From JBBRLA01 sp038231615 (GTDB lineage: Bacteria > Myxococcota_A > Polyangia > Palsa-1104 > JAEUJZ01): a stretch of DNA of 14,175 nt. Every line of letters starts with the position of its first letter. Position 1 is the first letter of the stretch. This document shows, piece by piece, positions 6,468-14,020 of the stretch. The stretch spans positions 1-14,175 of the forward strand of contig JBBRLA010000150.1 of NCBI GenBank assembly GCA_038231615.1, written 5' to 3'. The notes beneath the pieces were generated by a model. That model made no database searches and was not told the origin of the DNA. It was given only the letters and a program-made list of their open reading frames with translations. The position numbers and the translations under genes were made by a program.

Positions 6468-7025
6468 ATGTACGGTCTGGTAAATGCAGCTATTCAGGAA
6501 ATCGTTTGCACCAAGTTCGGCGAAGACAAGTGGGAGCAAATCAAGAAGCTGGCCGGGGTCCAGGGCATCGCCTTTTCCCGCATGGAGTCCTACCCCGACG
6601 AGATGACCTTCAAGCTGGTGGACGCGGTCAGCCAGACCATCGGCATTTCCAAGGACGCGGTCTTCGAGGCGTTCGGGGAGTTCTGGGTGCTTTATACCGG
6701 CAAGGCGGGCTACGGCCACCTCTTCAAGATGACCGGGGACAACCTGCGCGACTTCCTGATCAACCTGGACAACCTGCACACCCGCGTCGGCCAGAACTTC
6801 ACCAACCTGCAGCCGCCCTCGTTCAGCTTCAACGACGAGCCGGATGGGCGGATGCGCATGCACTACCACAGTGATCGTCCGGGGATGTGCCCGATGATCC
6901 GCGGCCTGGTCAAGGGGCTCAGCGAGATGTTTCACACCAAGACTGAGGTCGAGCACCCGGTCTGCTCGCGAGAAGGCGCCGATCACTGCGAGTTCCTGCT
7001 GAAGATGGACCCGGCCAATGGCTGA
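6468..7025 (+). CDS. hnoX: H-NOX (HNOB) haem nitric-oxide sensor
   Basis: This 185-residue protein begins with the family-typical MYGLVNAAIQEIV at ATG 6468, preceded by AAAGGG. An upstream in-frame ATG at 6300 adds unrelated sequence through the repeat array and is rejected. NLDNLHTRV gives the proximal haem ligand His104. PPSF follows with Pro116-117, and YHSDR (133-137) is the YxSxR haem-propionate motif. FGEFWVLYT (69-77) is also characteristic. By alignment on YxSxR, the position of the distal Tyr140 of O2-binding H-NOX is Pro142, so NO selectivity is predicted. Cys141, His163, Cys166 and Cys174 keep the spacing of the structural zinc/thiol site recalled for the Shewanella protein. The protein is cytoplasmic. 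The gene overlaps the kinase gene by 8 bp, so the two are translationally coupled and almost certainly sensor and partner. Confidence 0.96.
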   Translation: MYGLVNAAIQEIVCTKFGEDKWEQIKKLAGVQGIAFSRMESYPDEMTFKLVDAVSQTIGISKDAVFEAFGEFWVLYTGKAGYGHLFKMTGDNLRDFLINLDNLHTRVGQNFTNLQPPSFSFNDEPDGRMRMHYHSDRPGMCPMIRGLVKGLSEMFHTKTEVEHPVCSREGADHCEFLLKMDPANG

Positions 7026-9735
7026 TTCCGCCTCCGCGGTGCATCTTGGGCCGGAACTGGTCCAGCACCTTTTCCCGTTCTACATCGCCTTCGATCACGA
7101 GCTGAAGGTCACCCACTTTGGGCGGGCGGTGTCCAAGATCTGCCAGAACATCTCGGTGGGTCTGCCCTTGCTGGAGATCTTCTCGGTGTGGCGCCCCAAG
7201 GGCAAGGTCACCTTCCAGAGCTTCCAGCAGCAGCTGCAGGCGACCTTCCTCTTTGACTCGGTGACCACCAAGATCCGCATGCGCGGCCAGATGGTCATCG
7301 AGCCCCAGCTCAACGTCCTCCTGTTCATCGGCAGCCCCTGGTTCACCGACATCGAGCACTTGCAAAAGACCGATCTGCAGCTCAAGGACTTCACGGTCCA
7401 TGACCCGATCGTGGACTTTCTGTACATGGTGCAGGCCAAGGCCCTGGCCCTGCAGGACGCCAAGCAGTTCAGTGAGACCGTCATCAAGCAGCGCGACGAG
7501 CTGGAGCAAACCAACAAGGAGCTGGAGCGCGCCTCGGCGGCCAAGAGCCAGTTTTTGGCCAACACCAGCCACGAGCTGCGAACGCCGCTGAACGGCATCA
7601 TCGGCATGACCACCCTTTTGACCCGGGGCACCCTTCTCCCCCAGCAAAAGAACTGCGTGGACAAGGTCCTGCGCTCCGCCAAGGCCCTTCTGGTCGTGGT
7701 AAATGATGTGCTGGACTTCTCGAAAATTGAGGCCGGCAAGCTGACCCTGGAGCCGGTCGACTTCGACCTGCAGCAGCTCATGTTCGACGTCGTCGAACTC
7801 TTCGCGGTCGCGGCGCAGGCCAAGGGGGTGGACCTGGTCTGCAATTTTGCGCCCGAGGTGCCCATAACCCTCCACGGCGACCCAGGGCGCATCCGCCAGA
7901 TCGTGTCCAACCTCATCGGCAACGCCGTCAAGTTCACCGACCAGGGCGACATCACCCTGAGCGTAAGTCGGGATGCTAGCGTTGCTACCCAGGGGTCGGC
8001 CCAACCCGAAGGGGTGATGCTGCACTTCGATGTCATCGATACCGGCATCGGCATCGATCCCAAGGACCAGTCGGCCCTTTTCAGTGCCTTTTCCCAGGTG
8101 GACGGGTCGATGACCCGCAAGCACGGCGGGACCGGCCTGGGGCTGGCCATCTCGAAGAACCTGGCGGGGCTGATGGGCGGCACCACGGGGCTCAAAAGCG
8201 AGGTCGGCAAGGGCAGCACCTTCTGGTTCAGCGCGTGCCTGAAAACCGCGGCAGAGGTCGACGCACCGGCCCGCGAACCGGACCTCATCGGCCAGCGGGT
8301 GCTGGTGGTGGATGACAGCGCTGCCTGCCGCCTGCATCTGTCCAGCGTCCTTTCCCGCAGCGGCGCCCTGGTGGTCTGCGCCGCAGATGCCATCCAGGGG
8401 ATGGAGGCCCTGCGGGCCGCGTCCACGGCGGGTACGCCCTACGCCATGGCCCTCATCGACGCCAAGATGCCGCGCCTCTCCGGCTTCGATCTGCGCATGA
8501 TCATCGCAGGCGATCCCGCCCTTGATGGGCTGCGGACGGTGGTGCTGACCTCTCTCGATCAGGAGATGCAGGGCGATGCGCTCCGCGAGCGGGCGCGCTT
8601 CGACGCCAGCCTGACCAAGCCGCTGCGCAGCGGTTCGGTCCTCGACTGCCTGGTCTCGCTGATGCAAACGCCTGGGGTGCCAGCGCCGGTAATTCAGGCG
8701 CTCGTGATGCAGGTGCCGGTGACACAAGCACCCATCCAGGCCCCGGTGGTAAAGCCCCCGCAACCGGTCGCCGCCCCGGTCCCACTGCAAAGCGTCGCCC
8801 TAGATACCGCGGCGGCGGCGATGGCGGCACCCATGCGGGAACGCCGCGTGCTGGTGGTCGACGATCACCCGGTGAACCAGGAGGTGGCCTCCCAGATGGT
8901 GGAGTCCATGGGCTACCGCGTCGACATCGCCGGCAACGGCCGCGAGGCGGTCAACGCCCACTTCAAGGCGCCCTACGACATCATCCTGACCGATCTCCAG
9001 ATGCCCGAGATGGATGGGTACGAGGAGACCAAGGAGATCCGCGCCAGGGAGGGCACCGCAGAGCGCACGCCGATCATCGCTATGACGGCCCACGCCATGG
9101 CCAAGGACCGCACCCGGGCGCTGGACATCGGGCTGGACGACTACATCGCCAAGCCCATCGACTTCGACAAGCTGGTCTCGCTGCTCAAGCTCTGGGTCCC
9201 GCTGGATGGCGACAGCCCGGCGGAGATCCAGCGGGTCAAGACCACGTCCGCCGCGGCATCGGCACTCGCAGTTGCAACGCCGCCCGTACAGGCGGCCAAG
9301 GCCCCCCCTGCCATCGCCGCCCCACCCCCGGCGATCGACCGATCGGTGCTCGATCAGCTCCGCCGCTACCAGAAGCCCGGGGCGCCCGATCTGGTGGCCG
9401 ACGTGGTCAAGAAGTTCCTCGGCGATCTGCCCGATCGCGTCCAGGCGGTGCAGATGGCCTCCGCGGACGGGGACTCCATCGCCGTCACCAAGCCGGCCCA
9501 CGCCCTGAAGTCCAGCAGCGCCATGGTCGGCGCCTTGCGTTTCTCCGAGATCTGCTCGGACCTGGAGGAGCGCTGCCAGACCGAAAGTCTTGAGCAGGTG
9601 GCCGATCTTCTCAGCCAGTTCCAGTCCGAGTGCGCCCGCGTCCGCACCGGCCTCTCGGCCTTGCTTGCCGAAAGCGCCGCGGCGCCGCCGGTTCCTTTCA
9701 AGACATCGCCATCGCCAGTCCACCATGTTTCGTGA
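7018..9735 (+). CDS. H-NOX-associated hybrid histidine kinase (HNOBA-HisKA-HATPase-REC-REC-Hpt)
   Basis: This 905-residue kinase has no membrane segment. Residues 1-145 form an HNOBA domain like the PAS-like region of soluble guanylate cyclase (FPFYIAFD, MRGQMVIEP, LLFIGSP, LKDFTVHDP). A signalling coiled coil (about 150-178) leads to HisKA with phospho-His185 (SHELRTPLNG). HATPase_c has an N box around Asn298/Asn302, DTGIGI (341-346) and HGGTGLGL (369-376). REC1 has acidic Asp432-433, phosphoacceptor Asp481 (DAKMP) and Lys534. A Pro/Val/Gln linker (about 550-605) precedes REC2, with Asp615-616, Asp659 (DLQMP), Thr690 and Lys712. An Ala/Pro linker leads to Hpt with His828 (HALKSS). All phosphotransfer residues are present, so a full His-Asp-Asp/His relay is possible. 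Input is presumably NO-bound H-NOX docking on HNOBA. The receiver of the Hpt phosphate may be the small regulator at 10777. Confidence 0.95.
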   Translation: MADSASAVHLGPELVQHLFPFYIAFDHELKVTHFGRAVSKICQNISVGLPLLEIFSVWRPKGKVTFQSFQQQLQATFLFDSVTTKIRMRGQMVIEPQLNVLLFIGSPWFTDIEHLQKTDLQLKDFTVHDPIVDFLYMVQAKALALQDAKQFSETVIKQRDELEQTNKELERASAAKSQFLANTSHELRTPLNGIIGMTTLLTRGTLLPQQKNCVDKVLRSAKALLVVVNDVLDFSKIEAGKLTLEPVDFDLQQLMFDVVELFAVAAQAKGVDLVCNFAPEVPITLHGDPGRIRQIVSNLIGNAVKFTDQGDITLSVSRDASVATQGSAQPEGVMLHFDVIDTGIGIDPKDQSALFSAFSQVDGSMTRKHGGTGLGLAISKNLAGLMGGTTGLKSEVGKGSTFWFSACLKTAAEVDAPAREPDLIGQRVLVVDDSAACRLHLSSVLSRSGALVVCAADAIQGMEALRAASTAGTPYAMALIDAKMPRLSGFDLRMIIAGDPALDGLRTVVLTSLDQEMQGDALRERARFDASLTKPLRSGSVLDCLVSLMQTPGVPAPVIQALVMQVPVTQAPIQAPVVKPPQPVAAPVPLQSVALDTAAAAMAAPMRERRVLVVDDHPVNQEVASQMVESMGYRVDIAGNGREAVNAHFKAPYDIILTDLQMPEMDGYEETKEIRAREGTAERTPIIAMTAHAMAKDRTRALDIGLDDYIAKPIDFDKLVSLLKLWVPLDGDSPAEIQRVKTTSAAASALAVATPPVQAAKAPPAIAAPPPAIDRSVLDQLRRYQKPGAPDLVADVVKKFLGDLPDRVQAVQMASADGDSIAVTKPAHALKSSSAMVGALRFSEICSDLEERCQTESLEQVADLLSQFQSECARVRTGLSALLAESAAAPPVPFKTSPSPVHHVS

Positions 9736-9765
9736 TCCCAAAGCCCCCATGCACGGAGACCCTAC

Positions 9766-10686
9766 ATGACCCAGCGGATCTTCCGACACAGCAACCCTGA
9801 ACTCGTCGGAGCGTCGTTCTTCGCCGCGCTGGAGCAGCGCATCGCCGGCCACCCGGCGCTGTCCCACTCGTTCCTGCGCCGCTTCGCCAGCGAGAAGCTG
9901 ACGCAGCAGCAGCTTGCCGCCTACGCCGCGCAGCACTACATGTACTCGCGTTTTTTCGCCCGCAACCTGGCCGCGGTGGTGTCCAATCTTCCCGACGAGA
10001 CCGGCCGCAGCCTGCTGGTCCTGAACCTTTACGAAGAGATCGGCGAGCCCCTCAAGTTCCGTCACTGGGCCCACCGCCTGCTCATGGAGGCCGGGGTGGT
10101 CAAGCCCGAGGACGTTTCCCAGGCCTCCATCGAGGCCCTCTCCGGCCCCAACCGCACCGACGTGACCCAGATCCTCATCGAGAAGGGCCTGGTGACCCGC
10201 GCCCAGGTCGCCCAGGTAGTCGACAACGCCACCAAGCGCGCCGGCGAGGTGACCCACCCAGCCCTTTTCCGCCGCTTCCTCCGGGCCCTGGGCGTCGTCC
10301 CCGAGCGCATCGACGAGATCGAGCCGCTCCCCGAGACCGCCCGCTTCATCGAGGAATATCGCCAGGTGTGCCGCAACGGCCACTGGATGGAGGCTATGGG
10401 TGCCATGGGCCCCGGCACCGAATGCGTGGTCCCGGGCTTCTATCGTCCCATCGAGCAGGGGCTGGCCGGAAGCGGCATCCTCACGCCCGACGACTATATA
10501 TTCTGGACCATCCACATCCACTGCGACGACGGCCACGGCCAGAACATCGTCGAGGCCCTCTCGCTTTTCGCCAGCACGAAGGAGGCGCAGCAGCGCATCG
10601 AGGCCGGCGCCCGCCGGGTGCTTGACGCCCGCGCGGTGTGGTTCGACGGGCTCGAAAGGCTCGTCTTCGGCAAGATCGCAAGGTAA
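9766..10686 (+). CDS. Haem-oxygenase-fold, probable dimetal oxidase (iron-containing redox enzyme family)
   Basis: This 306-residue protein starts at ATG 9766 with CGGAG seven bases before it, 30 bp after the kinase stop. It resembles the CADD/HDO group of haem-oxygenase-like metal oxidases. YEEIGEPLKFRHWAHR (89-104) offers Glu91 and His100 or His103. GPGTECVVPG gives Glu219, and HIHCDDGHG (250-258) gives His250/252, Asp254 and His257. Together this is the six-ligand E-H-E-H-D-H pattern of the family. Between helices, residues about 125-163 (LSGPNRTDVTQILIEKG and a following AQVAQVVDNATKR stretch) look like an inserted helical hairpin, recalling the MshEN/GspE-N motif (ILIEKGLVTRAQ). The reaction is unknown; family members oxidise amino-acid-derived or fatty substrates using O2. 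Its place inside an NO-sensing operon suggests an NO- or redox-linked output, or a metal-based sensing accessory. TenA-type or PqqC-like function is less likely given the ligand set. Confidence 0.85.
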   Translation: MTQRIFRHSNPELVGASFFAALEQRIAGHPALSHSFLRRFASEKLTQQQLAAYAAQHYMYSRFFARNLAAVVSNLPDETGRSLLVLNLYEEIGEPLKFRHWAHRLLMEAGVVKPEDVSQASIEALSGPNRTDVTQILIEKGLVTRAQVAQVVDNATKRAGEVTHPALFRRFLRALGVVPERIDEIEPLPETARFIEEYRQVCRNGHWMEAMGAMGPGTECVVPGFYRPIEQGLAGSGILTPDDYIFWTIHIHCDDGHGQNIVEALSLFASTKEAQQRIEAGARRVLDARAVWFDGLERLVFGKIAR

Positions 10687-10729
10687 GGGTCCCATGCCGA
10701 TGCCCAAGCCGGGAAACCTCCAGAAGAAC

Positions 10730-10739
10730 CACAATTGTG
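10730..10739. promoter_or_regulatory. 10-bp palindrome before the response regulator gene
   Basis: CACAATTGTG is a perfect palindrome in the 90-bp gap between the oxidase and the response regulator, in an A/T-richer patch of a GC-rich region. It may be a regulator half-site pair or chance. Nothing else was recognised in this gap. Confidence 0.25.
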
Positions 10740-10776
10740 AAACAAGCGCCGCTGACCGCAAGGTCCAGGAGTCCTC

Positions 10777-11157
10777 ATGGCAAAGCCAGTAAAAGTATTG
10801 ATGGTCGATGATGACCAGGTGCAACTGACCATCGTCAGCGCCTGGTTGGGCTCCGAGGGGTATGAGGTGATTACCCACAACTCGCCCTTTGGCACCAACC
10901 GCGTCGTCCTGCGCGAGCAGCCGGCCGTCCTCCTGCTGGATGTCGAGATGCCGGGACTGGAAGGTCAAGCCCTGGCAGAGATGCTCGGCAAGCAGGACAA
11001 GGTCGGCAAGCTGTCCATCATCTTCTATTCCGGGAAGGATCAGGCCAAGCTGAACGCCCTGGTCAAGGACTGCTCCGCCCTGGGGGCCATCCGCAAGACC
11101 AACGACAGCAAGCTCTTCATCTCTCAGTTCAAGCGCCTGGTCGGCAGCATCCATTAA
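10777..11157 (+). CDS. Single-domain (REC-only) response regulator
   Basis: This 126-residue protein starts at ATG 10777, with AGGAG (10767-10771) five bases before it. It consists of one receiver domain: acidic pocket Asp11-Asp13 (VDDD), phosphoacceptor Asp55 (LLLDVEMPGLEG), Ser in FYSGK as the conserved hydroxyl position, and Lys107 in IRKTND. The usual Lys-Pro is Lys-Thr here, as in some Myxococcota stand-alone receivers. No DNA-binding or enzymatic output domain is present, so it must act by protein contact, like CheY, or shuttle phosphate. It closes the H-NOX, kinase and oxidase gene run, and is the natural phosphate receiver for the kinase Hpt domain. This is inference from gene order. 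A hairpin at 11193-11214 follows and may end the transcript. Confidence 0.92.
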   Translation: MAKPVKVLMVDDDQVQLTIVSAWLGSEGYEVITHNSPFGTNRVVLREQPAVLLLDVEMPGLEGQALAEMLGKQDKVGKLSIIFYSGKDQAKLNALVKDCSALGAIRKTNDSKLFISQFKRLVGSIH

Positions 11158-11192
11158 TCACCGCCGCCCGTCGAATCGGAGCTTGCCCCCCG

Positions 11193-11214
11193 CGGGTCCT
11201 TCCGACAGGACCCG
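11193..11214 (+). terminator. Hairpin after the H-NOX operon
   Basis: CGGGTCCT (11193-11200), the loop TCCGAC and AGGACCCG (11207-11214) form a perfect 8-bp stem, 36 nt after the response regulator stop. No T run follows, so if it terminates it is not a classical intrinsic terminator. A second, weaker stem (CCTACC 11235-11240 with GGTAGG 11252-11257) lies just downstream. Confidence 0.45.
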
Positions 11215-11271
11215 ACTCGTGCTGGGCAGCCCCACCTACCCCCGACTCCAAGGTAGGCACAAGTAACCTGG

Positions 11272-11300
11272 CTGACACGTTCCCACTGACGTGGTATCCT
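11272..11300 (+). promoter_or_regulatory. Candidate sigma70-type promoter of the lipoprotein genes
   Basis: CTGACA (11272-11277) and TATCCT (11295-11300) are separated by exactly 17 bp, with five and four consensus matches. They lie about 50 bp before the ATG at 11352. A short inverted repeat, CACGT (11276-11280) with ACGTG (11289-11293), falls in the spacer and might bind a regulator. Confidence 0.5.
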
Positions 11301-11351
11301 CATCATCCCCGACCTGCAACCGCTAACCTGTAACCAAGGACCAGGGGTGAC

Positions 11352-11678
11352 ATGAGGATGGTGACCTTTCTTCGCACGACCCTGCTGGCCACGTGCTTCC
11401 TTGGCTGGGTAGGCTGTGCCTCGGCGCCCCCGCCGAAGACCTTCAAACCGCTGGAGGACGGCGACGCAGTTATGTCGTCGTCGTCCAAGCCCGGGCCCGT
11501 CGTGGCCGAGACCCCGCAAGGGAAAGACGATCCGGTGGCGCCCACGCCGATCAGCACGGCCGAGTGCGTCGACAAGACCGATTGTCAGTTCAAGGGCCCG
11601 CCAGGCAAGGGCCTGCGCTGGGCCTGTACCGAAGGACAGTGCGTGACCGAGGCCAAGCGACGGCACCACCACCATTGA
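11352..11678 (+). CDS. Small Cys-rich lipoprotein with C-terminal His tail
   Basis: This 108-residue protein starts at ATG 11352, with AGGGG (11343-11347) ahead. Residues 1-22 form a signal peptide (RTTLLATCFLGWVGC) ending at a probable lipobox Cys22, although Trp at -3 is unusual. A low-complexity Ser/Pro/Gly spacer (about 25-68) follows. The C-terminal part has four cysteines, Cys72, Cys78, Cys92 and Cys97 (ECVDKTDC, WACTEGQC), probably two disulfides. This resembles the short C-x5-C / C-x4-C modules of myxobacterial cell-surface lipoproteins. It ends in RRHHHH, a natural histidine tail that could bind metal. Function is unknown. The large lipoprotein gene starts 38 bp after the stop, so the two are probably co-transcribed. 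Confidence 0.75.
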   Translation: MRMVTFLRTTLLATCFLGWVGCASAPPPKTFKPLEDGDAVMSSSSKPGPVVAETPQGKDDPVAPTPISTAECVDKTDCQFKGPPGKGLRWACTEGQCVTEAKRRHHHH

Positions 11679-11716
11679 CCTTGGCGCCCCGCTTTCACCT
11701 TTGGGAGGTCCCTTTC

Positions 11717-14020
11717 ATGATGAGCCGGAAACCGTGCAGTTTGGGTCTCGGCGCATGGCCCTTGGCCCTCTCTTTCTTCAGTGTCCTTTGTCTCGCCTGC
11801 TCCCCGGATCTCTCCGGCGGAGACGGCTCCGGGACGTCGGATGGCGGCGACGACGGCTTTTTCCAGCCCGGCGTGCCGCACCTGCGCATCGTCCGCGCGG
11901 GCGATGGATCGGGCACGGTGGTCTCCGCGCCCGCAGGCATAACGTGCGGCGCGACCTGTGACGCGGGCTTCCCCAATGCCACCCAGGTCCAGATCACCGC
12001 CACCCCGGCGGCGGACTCGGTGTTCACCGGCTTCTCCGGGCCCTGCACCGGCACCGGGCCGTGCACCGTGACGGTGGACGGGCAGGTGACCCTGACCGCG
12101 CACTTCGATCTTCTGCCCGCGCTGATCAAGCTGACGGTGCAGCGTAGCGGCATCGGATCCACGGGGGTGGTCAGCGACCCCCCGGGCATAAACTGCGGCC
12201 CGGATTGCAGCTATGGGTTCCCGATGGGCACCAAGGTGACTTTGGGCCTGAAAAGCGCGCCCGAGTCCTACTTCGCCGGCTGGTCCGGACCGTGCAGCGG
12301 CGTCGCTCCGTGCCAGGTGACCCTGTCCCAGCCGACCACCGTGACGGCCCTCTTTTCCCCCAGGGTGTGCCCGGCAGCGCATTTCTGCTGGGACAGCCCC
12401 TTCCCCCAGGGCTACGATCTGACCGGGGTCATGGCCTTCGCCTCCGACAACGTCTTTGCCGTGGGCAGCGCCGGCACCCTGCTCCACTTTAACGGCGTGG
12501 GCTGGGTCAGCATCGAGACCGGTACCCGGCAGGCGTTCTATGGCATCTGGGGCAGCTCCCCCACGGACCTGTGGATTGCCAGCCAGATCGGCGCCGTCTA
12601 CCACTACGACGGCAAGATTTTTCGGACCTTCGCCGGCATGACCATCAAGGACCTCTTCGCCATCTGGGGCAGCGGGCCCGGCGACGTATGGGCCGTCGGG
12701 GACCGCGGCACCGTGACGCGCTACGACGGCACTCGCTTTCAGACCTTCCCCACGGCGACCCTGTACAGCCTGGAGTCCGTCTGGGGCAGCGGGCCCAAGG
12801 ATGTGTGGGCGGTAGGCACCGTCGGCAGCATCCAGCACTACGACGGCACCCGCTGGACGCTTTCCGTCAGCAAGACCGCCCAGCACCTGAAATCGGTGTG
12901 GGGCTCCGGCGCGTCGGACGTCTACGCCGCCGGGATCGCCGGCACCCTGCTGCACTACAACGGCAGCGCCTGGGCCCCGATCAACCTGGGGTCCACCAAG
13001 GACCTGACGTCGGTCCACGGCACCGGCGCCAAGGACGTGTGGGTGCTGGCCACGCCGGGCGGCACCGCCTACCACTACGATGGCACCACCTGGCAGGCGG
13101 TGAACACCAACGCCGCCAACGGGTGGGTCGCCTCGTCCTCGGTCAACACAAAAGACGTGTGGGCGGTGGGCGGCCACGGCAGCCTGGCCCACTACGACGG
13201 GGCCGCCTGGACCGGGCTTTACCCCGGTCCCGGCGCCGACCTTTCCGCCATGTTCGGCAAAAGCGAGACCGACATCTGGGCCGCCGGCAACGCCGGGGCC
13301 ATCGCCCACTACGACGGGTTTTACTGGAAGTCCCTGCAAAGCGTCACCAACGCCAACCTCCACGCCGTGTGGAGCAGCGGCAAAAACGACATCTGGGTCG
13401 CCGGGGATGGCGGCAAGGTGCTGCATTACGACGGCACCTCGTGGAAGGCCGTGGCCGGGGCGGCGGGCAACAACAACCTGACCGGCATCTCCGGCACCGG
13501 GCCGGGCGACATCTACTTCGGCGGCAGCGAGGGCACCCTCCACTTTGACGGCACCGCCCTTTTGCCCATCGACCTGGGGGTCAACTTCTCCCTGGGCCAC
13601 GTCTTGGCCATCGGACCGAATGAGGCGTGGGCGGCCCAGAACACCCTGGTCCACCTGACCGGCGCCCGCTTCCAGTTCCCGACGCTGCCCGACCTCATGC
13701 ACACCATGACCGGCATCTGGGGCCGCAGCGGCACCGACTTCTGGCTCAGCTTCGACGACGGCAGCGTCCGGCATTACGACGGCAACACCTTCTCCGCGGC
13801 CAAGGCCTCAGGGCTTTCCACCAGCATCCACCTGTGGGGCAGCGGGGGGAACGATCTGTGGGTCGTGGGCGATAGCGGCCTGCAAGCCCACTACGACGGG
13901 ACTGCCTTTACCCTTGTCGATACCGGTCTGAACCAGCCGTTCTCCTCCATGTGGGGCACCGGCCCGCAGAATACCTGGCTCGCGGGCATCGCCGGTACCG
14001 TCCTGCGCTACAAGCCCTGA
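11717..14020 (+). CDS. Large surface lipoprotein: two InlB-like repeats and 14 propeller repeats
   Basis: The start is ATG 11717, with GGGAGG (11703-11708) eight bases upstream; the frame is open further upstream but that stretch overlaps the previous gene. The protein has 767 residues. The signal peptide ends in the lipobox LCLAC (Cys28), followed by a Gly/Asp/Ser linker. Two homologous units of about 78 residues (55-133 and 136-214) share a pattern of G-x-V-x-S-x-P-x-G-I-x-C-G-x-x-C, F-x-G-(W/F)-S-G-(P)-C and a final A-x-F. This is the divergent InlB B-repeat type, with paired cysteines. From about residue 235 to the end, 14 units of roughly 38 residues follow the pattern WGSGPxDVWAVGxxGTxxHYDGTxW, a beta-propeller repeat. 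Such proteins are common in Myxococcota outer surfaces. Ligand binding or adhesion is inferred; no catalytic site is seen. Confidence 0.88.
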   Translation: MMSRKPCSLGLGAWPLALSFFSVLCLACSPDLSGGDGSGTSDGGDDGFFQPGVPHLRIVRAGDGSGTVVSAPAGITCGATCDAGFPNATQVQITATPAADSVFTGFSGPCTGTGPCTVTVDGQVTLTAHFDLLPALIKLTVQRSGIGSTGVVSDPPGINCGPDCSYGFPMGTKVTLGLKSAPESYFAGWSGPCSGVAPCQVTLSQPTTVTALFSPRVCPAAHFCWDSPFPQGYDLTGVMAFASDNVFAVGSAGTLLHFNGVGWVSIETGTRQAFYGIWGSSPTDLWIASQIGAVYHYDGKIFRTFAGMTIKDLFAIWGSGPGDVWAVGDRGTVTRYDGTRFQTFPTATLYSLESVWGSGPKDVWAVGTVGSIQHYDGTRWTLSVSKTAQHLKSVWGSGASDVYAAGIAGTLLHYNGSAWAPINLGSTKDLTSVHGTGAKDVWVLATPGGTAYHYDGTTWQAVNTNAANGWVASSSVNTKDVWAVGGHGSLAHYDGAAWTGLYPGPGADLSAMFGKSETDIWAAGNAGAIAHYDGFYWKSLQSVTNANLHAVWSSGKNDIWVAGDGGKVLHYDGTSWKAVAGAAGNNNLTGISGTGPGDIYFGGSEGTLHFDGTALLPIDLGVNFSLGHVLAIGPNEAWAAQNTLVHLTGARFQFPTLPDLMHTMTGIWGRSGTDFWLSFDDGSVRHYDGNTFSAAKASGLSTSIHLWGSGGNDLWVVGDSGLQAHYDGTAFTLVDTGLNQPFSSMWGTGPQNTWLAGIAGTVLRYKP

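Noticed and set aside
6919..8790. Long minus-strand open frame (623 codons)
   Set aside because: It is antisense to the HNOBA, HisKA, HATPase and REC1 regions, whose motifs are intact on the plus strand.
8800..11154. Very long open frame on the minus strand (784 codons)
   Set aside because: It lies antisense to the kinase 3' part, the oxidase and the response regulator, all with clear motifs. GC-rich codon bias keeps the opposite frame open. The translation shows no recognisable domain.
11585..13774. Long minus-strand open frame (729 codons)
   Set aside because: It is the antisense of the repeat-rich lipoprotein; its apparent repeats mirror the propeller repeats on the other strand.
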